Origin: an uncultured Alphaproteobacteria bacterium
Lineage (GTDB): Bacteria; Pseudomonadota; Alphaproteobacteria; Thalassobaculales; Thalassobaculaceae
Direction: 5' to 3'
DNA: 43,440 bases
NCBI GenBank assembly: GCA_902629125.1
Contig: CACOPQ010000019.1
Coordinates: 1 to 43,440 of the forward strand
Under the pieces are notes generated by a model. The model searched no databases, was not told where the DNA came from, and saw only the letters and a list, made by a program, of their open reading frames with translations. Made by a program: the position numbers and the translations under genes. Positions 1 to 8,038 of this stretch are shown here, piece by piece (within the stretch, counting starts at the first letter, position 1; each line of letters begins with the position of its first letter).

Positions 1-1457
1 CTCAGCACGCCAAGGGAAAATTGACCGCTCGTGAAAGGATTGAAATTCTCTATGATGAAGGGTCTTTTGAAGAATGGGATATGTTTGTAGAGCATCGCTG
101 CAATGACTTTGGGATGGAGAAAGAAAAGATACCTGGTGATGGAGTTGTAACAGGATTTGGCACAATTAACGGCCGCTTGTGCTTCGTCTTTAGCCAAGAT
201 TTTACAGTGTTTGGCGGGGCTTTATCAGAGGCGCATGCCGAAAAGATTTGTAAAATAATGGACCAAGCTATTAAGGTTGGTGCACCAGTAATTGGTCTAA
301 ATGACTCTGGAGGGGCTAGAATTCAAGAGGGAGTAGCATCACTGGGTGGTTATGCAGAAGTTTTCCAAAGGAATGTATTAGCCTCGGGGGTTGTTCCACA
401 AATCTCTATGATTATGGGTCCCTGCGCTGGGGGAGCAGTTTATTCGCCCGCCATGACAGACTTTATTTTCATGGTTGAAGATAGTTCTTATATGTTCGTC
501 ACAGGGCCGGATGTTGTAAAAACGGTTACGCACGAAACCGTCTCACATGAGGAACTTGGAGGTGCTATTACACACTCCAGCAAATCTGGTGTTGCTGACC
601 ATGCTTTTGAAAATGACGTCGAAGCGTTACTGCAGTTGCGGCGGTTTATAGATTTTCTGCCTGCCTCGAACCGAGAGAAAGCACCAGAGTGGAAAACAAC
701 TGATCCAATAGAAAGATCAGAGTCTTCTCTCAACACTTTGGTCCCTAAAAATGCCAACAAGCCTTACGATATGAAGGAGTTAATCGTAAAAATTATAGAT
801 GAAGGTGATTTCTTTGAGCTGCAACCAAATTTTGCGGCGAATATTATCATCGGCTTCGCACGTGTGCAGGGATCAACTATTGGTATTATAGCTAATCAAC
901 CTATGGTTCTGGCTGGTTGTCTCGATATAGACTCATCTAAAAAAGCCGCAAGATTTGTTCGATTTTGTGATTGCTTTAATATCCCAATCCTCACTTTAGT
1001 TGACGTTCCGGGCTTTCTTCCTGGCACCCAACAAGAGTATGGGGGCATTATTAAACATGGTGCCAAACTGCTCTTTGCTTACGCGGAGGCAACAATTCCA
1101 AAAGTTACAGTTATTACGCGGAAGGCATATGGCGGGGCATACGATGTTATGAGCTCAAAACACCTCAGAGGAGACGTTAACTTTGCTTGGCCAACTGCAG
1201 AGATCGCTGTTATGGGAGCAAAAGGCGCTGTAGAGATAATTTTTAGGGGAGATTTGGGGGATCAAGAGAAGATTGCAAACCGTACAGCCGAATATAGCGA
1301 AAAATTTGCAAATCCTTCAGCAGCTAGCGCTAGGGGGTATATTGACGATGTCATCATGCCCCAAAATACACGTAGTCGTATCGCGAGGGCATTTATGATG
1401 CTTCGCAATAAACAACTAGAAAACCCTTGGAAAAAGCATGATAATATCCCCTTGTAG
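1..1457 (+). CDS. pccB: Propionyl-CoA carboxylase beta subunit (carboxyltransferase), 5' truncated by window edge
   Basis: This is the biotin-dependent carboxyltransferase subunit that moves CO2 from carboxybiotin to propionyl-CoA, giving methylmalonyl-CoA in the cytoplasm. The reading frame is open to the window edge ([16 protein letters not shown] from base 3), so the TTG at 21 is not the start and roughly 25 N-terminal residues lie outside. Seen in the sequence are both crotonase-like halves: the N-half [20 protein letters not shown] and oxyanion-type glycines [12 protein letters not shown], and the C-half [13 protein letters not shown] and [11 protein letters not shown]. The C-terminus [12 protein letters not shown] is the typical PCC-beta ending and favours propionyl-CoA over other substrates. 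The biotin-carrying alpha subunit is not in the window. The gene converges on rnhA with a gap of about 33 bases. Confidence 0.93.
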   Translation, partial: QHAKGKLTARERIEILYDEGSFEEWDMFVEHRCNDFGMEKEKIPGDGVVTGFGTINGRLCFVFSQDFTVFGGALSEAHAEKICKIMDQAIKVGAPVIGLNDSGGARIQEGVASLGGYAEVFQRNVLASGVVPQISMIMGPCAGGAVYSPAMTDFIFMVEDSSYMFVTGPDVVKTVTHETVSHEELGGAITHSSKSGVADHAFENDVEALLQLRRFIDFLPASNREKAPEWKTTDPIERSESSLNTLVPKNANKPYDMKELIVKIIDEGDFFELQPNFAANIIIGFARVQGSTIGIIANQPMVLAGCLDIDSSKKAARFVRFCDCFNIPILTLVDVPGFLPGTQQEYGGIIKHGAKLLFAYAEATIPKVTVITRKAYGGAYDVMSSKHLRGDVNFAWPTAEIAVMGAKGAVEIIFRGDLGDQEKIANRTAEYSEKFANPSAASARGYIDDVIMPQNTRSRIARAFMMLRNKQLENPWKKHDNIPL

Positions 1458-1490
1458 GGGCCTCTAGTACACGACCGTTTCTAGCCTAAG

Positions 1491-1919
1491 TTAGGCAGGG
1501 ATAGCATCCCTGGCTAATTTGTCTGCTCTCTCATTTTCAATATGTCCAGCGTGACCCTTTATCCAGCACCACTCTATTTCGTGAATTTTCATCGCCGCTT
1601 CGAGACGTATCCATAAATCTTTATTTTTCACTGGCTTCTTACCGGCCGTTTTCCATTCGCGGTCTTTCCACGTGTGTATCCATTTTGTGATACCGTCTTT
1701 CAAATATATACTATCTGTGTATAAGCTGACCTTGATAGGTTTAGTTAGAGCCTCAAGTGCAGAAATTGCTGCCATCAGCTCCATTCGATTATTAGTGGTT
1801 AAAATTTCTCCTCCAGATAGCTCTTTTTCGTTCTGCTTATAACGAAGTATAGCGCCCCATCCTCCTGGACCCGGATTTCCACTGCAAGCGCCGTCGGTAA
1901 AAATAAAAACTTTTTTCAT
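1491..1919 (-). CDS. rnhA: Ribonuclease HI
   Basis: It cleaves the RNA strand of RNA-DNA hybrids, removing R-loops and primers. At 142 residues it has normal RNase HI length. The catalytic acidic set is visible: Asp9 in [14 protein letters not shown], Glu47 in NNRMELMA, Asp69 in YTDS and Asp133 in ERADKLA, with the mobile-loop His123 in KGHAGH. The basic segment with KDREWK and [10 protein letters not shown] matches the substrate-handle region. Its start codon overlaps the end of thrB by four bases, so it is the last gene of an ispH-thrB-rnhA operon, an arrangement common in alphaproteobacteria. Confidence 0.96.
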   Translation of the reverse strand: MKKVFIFTDGACSGNPGPGGWGAILRYKQNEKELSGGEILTTNNRMELMAAISALEALTKPIKVSLYTDSIYLKDGITKWIHTWKDREWKTAGKKPVKNKDLWIRLEAAMKIHEIEWCWIKGHAGHIENERADKLARDAIPA

Positions 1920-2881
1920 ATTTCCGCACCGTAACTTGATGCATCACTGACCTGCTGATGAAACCGGAGTTTTTTCAAATAGCTCATTGGATCCTTTGGC
2001 TTCACCAATGCATCTTTTGGATGATTCAACCAGTCGTAAAGTCTCGTTAGTAAAAATCGAATGGCGCTACCTCTAATTAACACAGGCAGGGAATCAATCT
2101 CCTCCTTGGACAAAGCGCGCCTCTCGTTATATGCAGATAAAATACAATGTGACTTTTTTAGATTGAAAAGTTCATTTTCATCAAAACACCAAGCATTAAT
2201 GCAAACAGCTATGTCGTAAGCCAAAAAGTCATTACACGCGAAGTAAAAGTCGATAACTCCAGATAAGTCATTGTTTTTGAAAAACACATTATCAGGGAAG
2301 AGATCAGCATGTATAATCCCAGAGGGCAGGCTTTTAGGCCAGTTTGCTTCTAGCCAGTTCAATTCTCGATTAAGTTCATTAAATAGAGTTATATAAATTT
2401 CTCGTTCGGGGAGCCTACATGAATCCAATAACGGTCGCCAAGCAGTAAGTGTTAATGCATTTGTGCGGGTGCCTTGGAAACTTTTGCCAAACTCATGCAT
2501 AATAGCCATGGTCGAACCCAACGCCTTACAGTGATTGGAAGTGGTTTGTCTTGGCCAGCTACCTTGTAGATATGTCACAATAGCGGCGGGTTTTCCACAA
2601 AGTGTTCGCAAAGCCTTACCATCTGTACCTTCGACGGGTAGGGGGCAGGAGAGCCCCGCACTAGCCAAATGAGATAGTAATTCAAGAAAGAATGGTAGAT
2701 CATGAGGGTCGACGCGTTTTTCGTAAAGAGTAAGAATGTACTTATTCTTACTTGTGGTGAGGAGAAAATTCGAATTTTCGACGCCTTCGGCGATTTCGGA
2801 AAAATTCAATAACTGGCCAATATCATATTCGGTCAGAAATTTTCTGATTTCTGTATCTGACAGGTGTGTATAAACAGCCAT
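1916..2881 (-). CDS. thrB: Homoserine kinase (APH-fold type)
   Basis: It phosphorylates homoserine with ATP in threonine biosynthesis. It belongs to the aminoglycoside-phosphotransferase fold rather than the GHMP-type ThrB of enterobacteria. The 321 residues begin [12 protein letters not shown], typical of this family. The N-lobe has GVENSNFLL and the lysine in [10 protein letters not shown]. The catalytic loop is [13 protein letters not shown] (His191, Asp193, Asn198) and the metal-binding Asp211 follows in GVIDFYFA. The start codon overlaps the ispH stop by one base and the stop overlaps the rnhA start, so the three genes are tightly coupled in translation. An alternative kinase substrate is possible within this superfamily, but context and N-terminus favour homoserine. 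Confidence 0.93.
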   Translation of the reverse strand: MAVYTHLSDTEIRKFLTEYDIGQLLNFSEIAEGVENSNFLLTTSKNKYILTLYEKRVDPHDLPFFLELLSHLASAGLSCPLPVEGTDGKALRTLCGKPAAIVTYLQGSWPRQTTSNHCKALGSTMAIMHEFGKSFQGTRTNALTLTAWRPLLDSCRLPEREIYITLFNELNRELNWLEANWPKSLPSGIIHADLFPDNVFFKNNDLSGVIDFYFACNDFLAYDIAVCINAWCFDENELFNLKKSHCILSAYNERRALSKEEIDSLPVLIRGSAIRFLLTRLYDWLNHPKDALVKPKDPMSYLKKLRFHQQVSDASSYGAEI

Positions 2882-3825
2882 TAAACAACTAATTGCCTAG
2901 GTAATTTAAAGTGAACAGTTTCACGTGCAATTTCAACTTCTTCCAGTTCGACGTTGAATCTTTTTTTGCACGCCTCTACGACTTCTTCGACTAATATCTC
3001 GGGCGCTGAGGCACCAGCACTGACACCAAGTGTTTTAGCGGTCTGAAGCCATTCCCAGTCAATTTCGCTGGCGCATCCGATGAGTCGTGCTTCTTTACAG
3101 CCATTTAACTCGGCTACTTCCACTAATCGTCTGGAATTAGATGAGTTGGGCGCACCAATAACAATTAAAGCATCACAATTAGTTGCTATAGCTTTAATTG
3201 CCTGTTGCCGGTTTGTGGTCGCATAGCATATATCTTGTTTTGCAGGTTCAATTAAGTTTGGAAAACGCTTTTTTAATACATCGATAATCGTTTGAGTGTC
3301 GTCTACTGATAACGTTGTTTGTGTAATGTAAGCGATTTCTTGTTCTGTGGGCGGCGAGAAGATTAGTGCGTCATCTGGTGTTTCAATTAGTGTGATAGCC
3401 CCTTTTGGAAGCTGTCCCATGGTGCCGATTACCTCCGGATGTCCAGAGTGACCAATGAGAAGTATATGTCTGCCAGCTTTGTAATGACGCTCTGCCCCGA
3501 TATGAACCTTGCTCACTAAAGGACACGTTGCATCAACGTAGTATAGTCCGCGTTTGTTCGCCTCCTCTGGAATTGATTTTGGAACACCATGGGCGGAAAA
3601 TATTACAGGGAATCCGTCAGGAATTTGGTCGAGTTCTTCAACAAAAATAGCCCCTTTTGCTTCAAGAGCCCGAACTACAAATTGGTTATGGACTATCTCG
3701 TGTCTCACATATACGGGTACACCATGTTTCTCTATGCATTTCTCGACAATTTGAATGGCTCGATCAACACCAGCACAAAAGCCGCGGGGAGCAGCAAGCC
3801 GAATCTTTAAATCTGAACGAAGCAT
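2881..3825 (-). CDS. ispH: 4-hydroxy-3-methylbut-2-enyl diphosphate reductase
   Basis: This is the last enzyme of the MEP isoprenoid pathway; it reduces HMBPP to IPP and DMAPP using a [4Fe-4S] cluster. The three cluster cysteines are present: Cys17 in [11 protein letters not shown], Cys101 in [12 protein letters not shown] and Cys200 in [11 protein letters not shown]. Also visible are the substrate motifs [19 protein letters not shown] with the proton-relay Glu131, and NSSNSRRL. The length of 314 aa is normal. It is the first gene of the ispH-thrB-rnhA operon and its promoter should lie in the AT-rich region 3826-4015. Cluster assembly would depend on the SUF operon found further along the window. 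Confidence 0.97.
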   Translation of the reverse strand: MLRSDLKIRLAAPRGFCAGVDRAIQIVEKCIEKHGVPVYVRHEIVHNQFVVRALEAKGAIFVEELDQIPDGFPVIFSAHGVPKSIPEEANKRGLYYVDATCPLVSKVHIGAERHYKAGRHILLIGHSGHPEVIGTMGQLPKGAITLIETPDDALIFSPPTEQEIAYITQTTLSVDDTQTIIDVLKKRFPNLIEPAKQDICYATTNRQQAIKAIATNCDALIVIGAPNSSNSRRLVEVAELNGCKEARLIGCASEIDWEWLQTAKTLGVSAGASAPEILVEEVVEACKKRFNVELEEVEIARETVHFKLPRQLVV

Positions 3826-4015
3826 CCCTAATCTCTCAGCATGTACATAAGAATTTTACCGGCTAATAAAAGTTTGGTGTGAATTTCCAGCCTATATTAG
3901 GATATAAATAATTTATATTAGTTTATCATCCATATAGGTTTGTCGCCAGACTACAAAAGTTATTTTTTGGAAATTGAATTATAACTAGTTGGATAAAAAT
4001 TTTTAGGTTAATGAT
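3826..4015. promoter_or_regulatory. Divergent AT-rich intergenic region with an inverted repeat
   Basis: This 190-base region separates ispH (minus) from the lipoprotein gene (plus), so promoters for both should be here. It holds a perfect AT-only inverted repeat, ATATAAA-TAA-TTTATAT, at 3902-3918. I could not assign convincing -35/-10 pairs. In DNA this AT-rich such a palindrome may occur by chance. Confidence 0.35.
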
Positions 4016-4540
4016 ATGGCACCGCAAAAAATTACAAGATTCTTGCTTCAAATATTAATAATTTGTCTGGGTTTTGGCTGTGCTAGCTCTTCAACTGAAA
4101 TGAACTATTGTCCTACAGTTGGTCTAATCAGTGACCTTGACAGGGTTGCAGTAATTGAAGGAGCTGATAATAAATCAAAGCCGGATATTTTATTCTCTTC
4201 AAAAATCCACCGTTTAGGCACCAAGTGTAAGGTGAGTACTGAAGGTATCACTATTTCAATAGTATTTGATTTATCTTCTAAACTTTCCAGGTACGACACA
4301 CCAACAGATGTTGATATAAAATATTTAGTCGCAACTATTGATCCTAACGGGCTAATTTTAGCAAAAGAAGTTTACCAAACCACAGTAAATTTTATGGATG
4401 GTGTCCAAACAGCAAGAAATACCCAAGAGGTTGAGGTTTTTATGCCATCACCGGGCAATATTGACTTGCGGAAACATAAGATTTTAATAGGTTTTGAATT
4501 AACAAAATCTCAACTTCGATATAATAGAGGATTACGCTAA
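4016..4540 (+). CDS. Conserved lipoprotein of unknown function
   Basis: The 174-residue product starts with a type II signal peptide: MAPQKITRF, a hydrophobic stretch LLQILIICLGFG, then a lipobox ending in GFGC with Cys22 as the expected lipidated residue. The mature part has no transmembrane segment and reads as a beta-rich domain with two further cysteines (NYCPTVG and GTKCKV) that could pair in the periplasm. VATIDPNGLILAKEVY and LIGFELTKSQLRYNRG resemble stretches I associate with uncharacterised alphaproteobacterial lipoproteins, but this is memory, not a search. The function is unknown. The gene is single, divergent from ispH, and converges on the next carboxylase gene with a 27-base gap. 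Confidence 0.75.
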   Translation: MAPQKITRFLLQILIICLGFGCASSSTEMNYCPTVGLISDLDRVAVIEGADNKSKPDILFSSKIHRLGTKCKVSTEGITISIVFDLSSKLSRYDTPTDVDIKYLVATIDPNGLILAKEVYQTTVNFMDGVQTARNTQEVEVFMPSPGNIDLRKHKILIGFELTKSQLRYNRGLR

Positions 4541-4567
4541 AAGCAGACTCACTTCACTTTTTTTCAG

Positions 4568-6112
4568 TCAAATTCTATTTTTTTTTGCAACAATATTTGG
4601 TAAAGCCCTATACGCTCTTTCAACCCATCGGGTTAGCATAGGCCGAGTGTCCCGCGGGTCAATAAGATCGTGTACGGAAAGTGCTTCACCACGAGGAACT
4701 GACGAATATCTATGAGACATCTCGGCCTCTAATTCTTTTCTTCGCTGTTCTGGGTTCGGGTGGGCTTCTATTTCTCTGGAGAATGCGACAGCAACTCCTC
4801 CCTCTACGGGAACAGCCCCCATTTCAGCAGACGGCCAGGCTAGTACAAAGGCGTTCGGACCATAATGAGCAACTGCTGCTACACCAAATGATTTTCTAAC
4901 AATTATTGATGCCCATGGCAGTTTACAGTTGGCTGACTTCAAAACTAAATCGGTCCCATGACGTATTGTTGCAGCCTTCTCAGCCTCAGGACCAATCATA
5001 AATCCAGGTTCGTCGACGAAACTTATTATGGGCAAGTTGAATGTCTCACATGTTTCTATAAATCTCTTTACTTTTTGTGAGCCATGTGCGGTCATTGAAC
5101 CCGCATTATATTTGCAATCATTTGCGAATATCCCGACGGGGTATCCGTTAATCCTAGCAAAACAAATAATTTGACCTTTTGCAAAATCCTTGGACATTTC
5201 AAACATGGACCCTTCGTCAAAAACGCTTTGGATTATTTTTCGCATGTCGTAAATTTTACGTCGATCACGGGGGACTATATCTGCAAGAAAATTGTCACTG
5301 CGATCACAGGGATCAGACGTCGAAACATGAGGGGGAAGCTCCCAAGCATTATTTGGAAGATACGAAAGAAAAATTTTAATTTGGGTTAGTGCGTCGGTCT
5401 CATCTTCAGCAATGTTGTCTACAACACCGTTTCGTGTATGGATATGGGCGCCTCCCATATCTTCTTTTGTAACATTTTGGCCAAGCGCTCGCTCTACTAC
5501 TTTCGGGCCTGCTATTAAAACTTGACTATTATTTTTTGTCATAATTGAAAAGTGTGAGGCAACAAGCCGGGCAGCAGGCAGTCCGGCAACTGCTCCTAAT
5601 GCAGCCGTTGCAACTGGTATCGCTTGTAATGTTTGTGCAACCGTTTTAAAACGGGGAGGGTTATACACAGGGCTTGTTGAGACCTGTGTATTACCGGACG
5701 CCCCTGTCACACTACCTCCCCCTCCTTGATGAAGCCTCACAAGAGGTACAAGATTTTGAATAGCTAAATCTTCAATGTAAATGCTTTTGCGCAAGCCTGC
5801 CTCTGTTGGCGACCCACCTTTCACGGTGAAATCTTCTCCGCCAATGACACAATCTCGTCCATTAATTTTTCCAAATCCAAGCACAAAATTTGCTGGATTG
5901 AATTTTATCAAGCCGCCGTTTTTATCTCTTTCCGCTCCACCTGCACCGGGTCCGATTTCTTCGAAGGTATTATCGTCTAAAATTAAAGTAATGCGTTCTC
6001 GGATTGTAAGGAGACCCCTGGAATGTTGTCTTTCGACATTGTCTTTACCCCCTTGCTGTAGAGCGAATTCTTTTTTCTTCAGAATCTCGTTTATTTCTTT
6101 ATCCCAAGACAT
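4568..6112 (-). CDS. Acyl-CoA carboxylase carboxyltransferase (beta) subunit, substrate uncertain
   Basis: This is a second biotin-dependent carboxyltransferase, 514 aa, clearly diverged from the PCC-beta at the left edge. It has the N-half motifs FGKINGRDCVIGGEDFTVKG, LHQGGGGSVTGASG and GAVAGLPAARLVASHFSIM, and the C-half motifs FVDEPGFMIGPEAE and VRKSFGVAAVAHYGP. The ILDDNTFEEIG opening is normal for the family. The Gly-rich oxyanion region differs from PCC, so the acyl-CoA could be methylcrotonyl-, geranyl- or another short acyl-CoA. No biotin carboxylase or carrier gene is adjacent, so it must work with a partner encoded elsewhere. The last codons read through an A9 run (T9 on the plus strand, 4578-4586), so a one-base slip would change only the final residues after IVAKK. 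Confidence 0.85.
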   Translation of the reverse strand: MSWDKEINEILKKKEFALQQGGKDNVERQHSRGLLTIRERITLILDDNTFEEIGPGAGGAERDKNGGLIKFNPANFVLGFGKINGRDCVIGGEDFTVKGGSPTEAGLRKSIYIEDLAIQNLVPLVRLHQGGGGSVTGASGNTQVSTSPVYNPPRFKTVAQTLQAIPVATAALGAVAGLPAARLVASHFSIMTKNNSQVLIAGPKVVERALGQNVTKEDMGGAHIHTRNGVVDNIAEDETDALTQIKIFLSYLPNNAWELPPHVSTSDPCDRSDNFLADIVPRDRRKIYDMRKIIQSVFDEGSMFEMSKDFAKGQIICFARINGYPVGIFANDCKYNAGSMTAHGSQKVKRFIETCETFNLPIISFVDEPGFMIGPEAEKAATIRHGTDLVLKSANCKLPWASIIVRKSFGVAAVAHYGPNAFVLAWPSAEMGAVPVEGGVAVAFSREIEAHPNPEQRRKELEAEMSHRYSSVPRGEALSVHDLIDPRDTRPMLTRWVERAYRALPNIVAKKNRI

Positions 6113-6507
6113 TTGATTACCTGTGATTGCCTAACGATTTGTTAAATAGTTAATTACAATTGCGAGATTAATTGTAGGCAACGATCAATCGCAAGCCCCT
6201 TTTTTTAAATGAATGCTTTTCGAGAAGGGATTTAATCGCTACAGTTGATAATTAAATCTCTAAAGACCCTTAATGAAGAGAGCGACATCTACTCATTTCG
6301 TTGCCGCCGAAGGAGCAACCGCCCCGGAAACTCTCAGGCAAAAGGACTTTAAGGCGAGGAGCCTCTGGAAAGTGGGGAGCATTAGCTCTCTCACCGACGG
6401 TGTAAGCCGGTCTTGATTTAGATTGGTTAATCTCTCAGGTTTTCGACAGAGGGGGCTAAAGTTTTCGCTTTTGCGAAGATCATCAGTCTTTTTATATGGG
6501 AGTCATT
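6113..6507 (+). promoter_or_regulatory. Leader region of the gcv operon, also upstream of the carboxylase gene
   Basis: This 395-base gene-free stretch carries the tandem glycine riboswitch at about 6274-6458. The part before it, 6113-6273, is AT-rich and should contain divergent promoters for the carboxylase (minus) and gcvT (plus), though I see no consensus pair I would defend. Downstream of the riboswitch is a small hairpin TTCGC-TTTT-GCGAA at 6464-6477, then a T5 run at 6489-6493, and then GGAG at 6499-6502 in front of the gcvT ATG at 6508. Confidence 0.6.
6274..6458 (+). promoter_or_regulatory. Tandem glycine riboswitch (gcvT RNA motif)
   Basis: Two consecutive aptamers are recognisable. 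The first, about 6274-6372, shows GAAGAGAGCG, the core GCCGCCGAAGGAGCAACCGC and the conserved AACTCTCAGGCAAAAGGAC. The second, about 6373-6458, starts GGGGAGC, has CACCGACGGTGTAAGCCGG as its diverged core, and ends ATCTCTCAGGTTTTCGACAG followed by AGGGGG. These are the diagnostic glycine-aptamer elements. The RNA sits directly upstream of gcvTHP, as in known ON-type glycine riboswitches that turn on glycine cleavage when glycine is abundant. The expression platform is probably the region 6459-6507. Confidence 0.95.
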
Positions 6508-7608
6508 ATGCCCCAAATAAAGCTTGATAAGACACCGCTTGAGATGTTCCATAAAGAGCATGGGGCAACGATGGTTGAGTTCGCTGGGTACAGTATGCCT
6601 CTGCAATATCAATTAGGCATTAAAGGCGAACACCTTCATACGCGATCAAAATCTGGTCTTTTTGATGTCTCGCACATGGGGCAGATTCGTCTTAAAGGTG
6701 TAAGTGTCTTGAAGGATCTCGAAAGCCTAGTCCCGAGCGATCTTCAAAGTCTTGAAGTGGGAGCTATGCGTTATACGGTGTTTACAAATGAGTCTGGGGG
6801 TATTTTAGATGATTTAATCGTTACAAGAGGGGATGGATATGCTCTTCTTGTTTTAAACGCTGCATCAAAAGTAGCTGGCTTAGAGCTATTACAAGAAAAT
6901 TTAGACTGTGAAATAGAATTAATGACTGGAAGCGCTCTGCTAGCTCTTCAGGGACCAGGGTCGGTAAAAATTTTGAATGAGTTGGTTCCCGGTGTTGAAA
7001 AACTTTTTTTTCTGCAATCAGCTGAATTCACATTTTTGGGTTCTCCGATAACCGTAAGTAGATCTGGGTACACCGGCGAGGATGGTTTTGAGGTTTCTAT
7101 TCCTAAGTCAGATGTGCGGAAATTTGCTGAAATACTCCTGAATGACCCAGATGTAGCTTTGGTTGGCTTAGGGGCACGTGATGCGTTACGTTTAGAGGCT
7201 GGCCTCTGCCTTTATGGTCAGGATCTTTCAAAAGATGTGACGCCTGTCGAGGCTTCTCTGAGTTGGGTAATCAGTAAGCGCCGTCGCGAAGAGGGTAATT
7301 TCCCGGGCTTTGGGCCAATTAAAGAACAGCTTGTAAGCGGTATTAAAAAACGTCGGGTTGGTATTTTGCCGTTAGGTAAAGCACCAGCGAGGGCAGGTTG
7401 TGAAATAATTTTAGATGGAGGTAGGAAAATCGGCTCGATAACTAGTGGTGGCTATAGTCCAACTCTTGAACGACCTATAGCTATGGGGTACGTCGAAGAG
7501 TTGTTCAGTAAGATTGGCACAGAGGTTTTGCTTTTAGTTCGGGGTAAATATTTACCAGCGAAAATTGTTGATTTGCCTTTTGTTAACACGAAATATTTTC
7601 GGCAATAA
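6508..7608 (+). CDS. gcvT: Aminomethyltransferase, glycine cleavage T protein
   Basis: T protein takes the aminomethyl group from lipoylated H protein and, with tetrahydrofolate, releases ammonia and makes 5,10-methylene-THF. The start chosen is ATG 6508 because GGAG lies five bases upstream; the ATG at 6496 overlaps that Shine-Dalgarno. The product is 366 aa, the normal length. Motifs include TPLEMFHKEHGATMVEFAGYSMP at the N-terminus, SGLFDVSHMGQI, YTVFTNESGGILDDLIV with the catalytic Asp region, SRSGYTGEDGFEVS, and LEAGLCLYGQDL. The C-terminal barrel has GKAPARAGCEI and ITSGGYSPTLERPIAMGYV. It is the first gene of the riboswitch-controlled gcvTHP operon. Confidence 0.96.
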   Translation: MPQIKLDKTPLEMFHKEHGATMVEFAGYSMPLQYQLGIKGEHLHTRSKSGLFDVSHMGQIRLKGVSVLKDLESLVPSDLQSLEVGAMRYTVFTNESGGILDDLIVTRGDGYALLVLNAASKVAGLELLQENLDCEIELMTGSALLALQGPGSVKILNELVPGVEKLFFLQSAEFTFLGSPITVSRSGYTGEDGFEVSIPKSDVRKFAEILLNDPDVALVGLGARDALRLEAGLCLYGQDLSKDVTPVEASLSWVISKRRREEGNFPGFGPIKEQLVSGIKKRRVGILPLGKAPARAGCEIILDGGRKIGSITSGGYSPTLERPIAMGYVEELFSKIGTEVLLLVRGKYLPAKIVDLPFVNTKYFRQ

Positions 7609-7627
7609 AATTGGGGAGGTCGTCAAA

Positions 7628-8005
7628 ATGTCAAAAACATATTTTTCGAAAGAACATGAATGGATTGAAGTAGAGGGTGATCTTGGCACAGTGGGGATCA
7701 CATCATATGCCCAGGAGCAACTTGGCGATATTGTTTTTGCAGAGGTCACAAAGTTGAAAGAAAAAGTGTCGCGCAATGACGACGTTGCAGTTGTGGAGTC
7801 TGTTAAGGCCGCAAGTGATATTTTTGCCCCAGTTTCAGGTACTGTAATTCAATGGAATGACTTGTTGGATGATGCCCCGGAGACATTGAATAGTGATCCA
7901 ACAAAATCAGGATGGGTTTTTAAAATTACAGTCGACGCTCCCGAAGAGCTTCAGGAACTAATGGATGAAGAGGCATACAACAAATTTATTCAAGAACTGA
8001 AATAG
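7628..8005 (+). CDS. gcvH: Glycine cleavage system H protein
   Basis: H protein is the lipoyl carrier that shuttles the aminomethyl intermediate between P, T and L proteins. The ATG at 7628 is preceded by GGGGAGGT, a strong Shine-Dalgarno, and gives 125 aa with the canonical N-terminus MSKTYFSKEHEWIEVEG. A longer reading frame from 7565 lies inside gcvT and is not supported. The lipoylation site is Lys60 in VVESVKAASDIFAPVSG. SGWVFKI and the acidic C-terminus ELMDEEAYNKF are typical. The gap from gcvT is 19 bases. Confidence 0.97.
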   Translation: MSKTYFSKEHEWIEVEGDLGTVGITSYAQEQLGDIVFAEVTKLKEKVSRNDDVAVVESVKAASDIFAPVSGTVIQWNDLLDDAPETLNSDPTKSGWVFKITVDAPEELQELMDEEAYNKFIQELK

Positions 8006-8038
8006 TCTTTAAGCGTTTTACACTAGAAAGATATTCAA

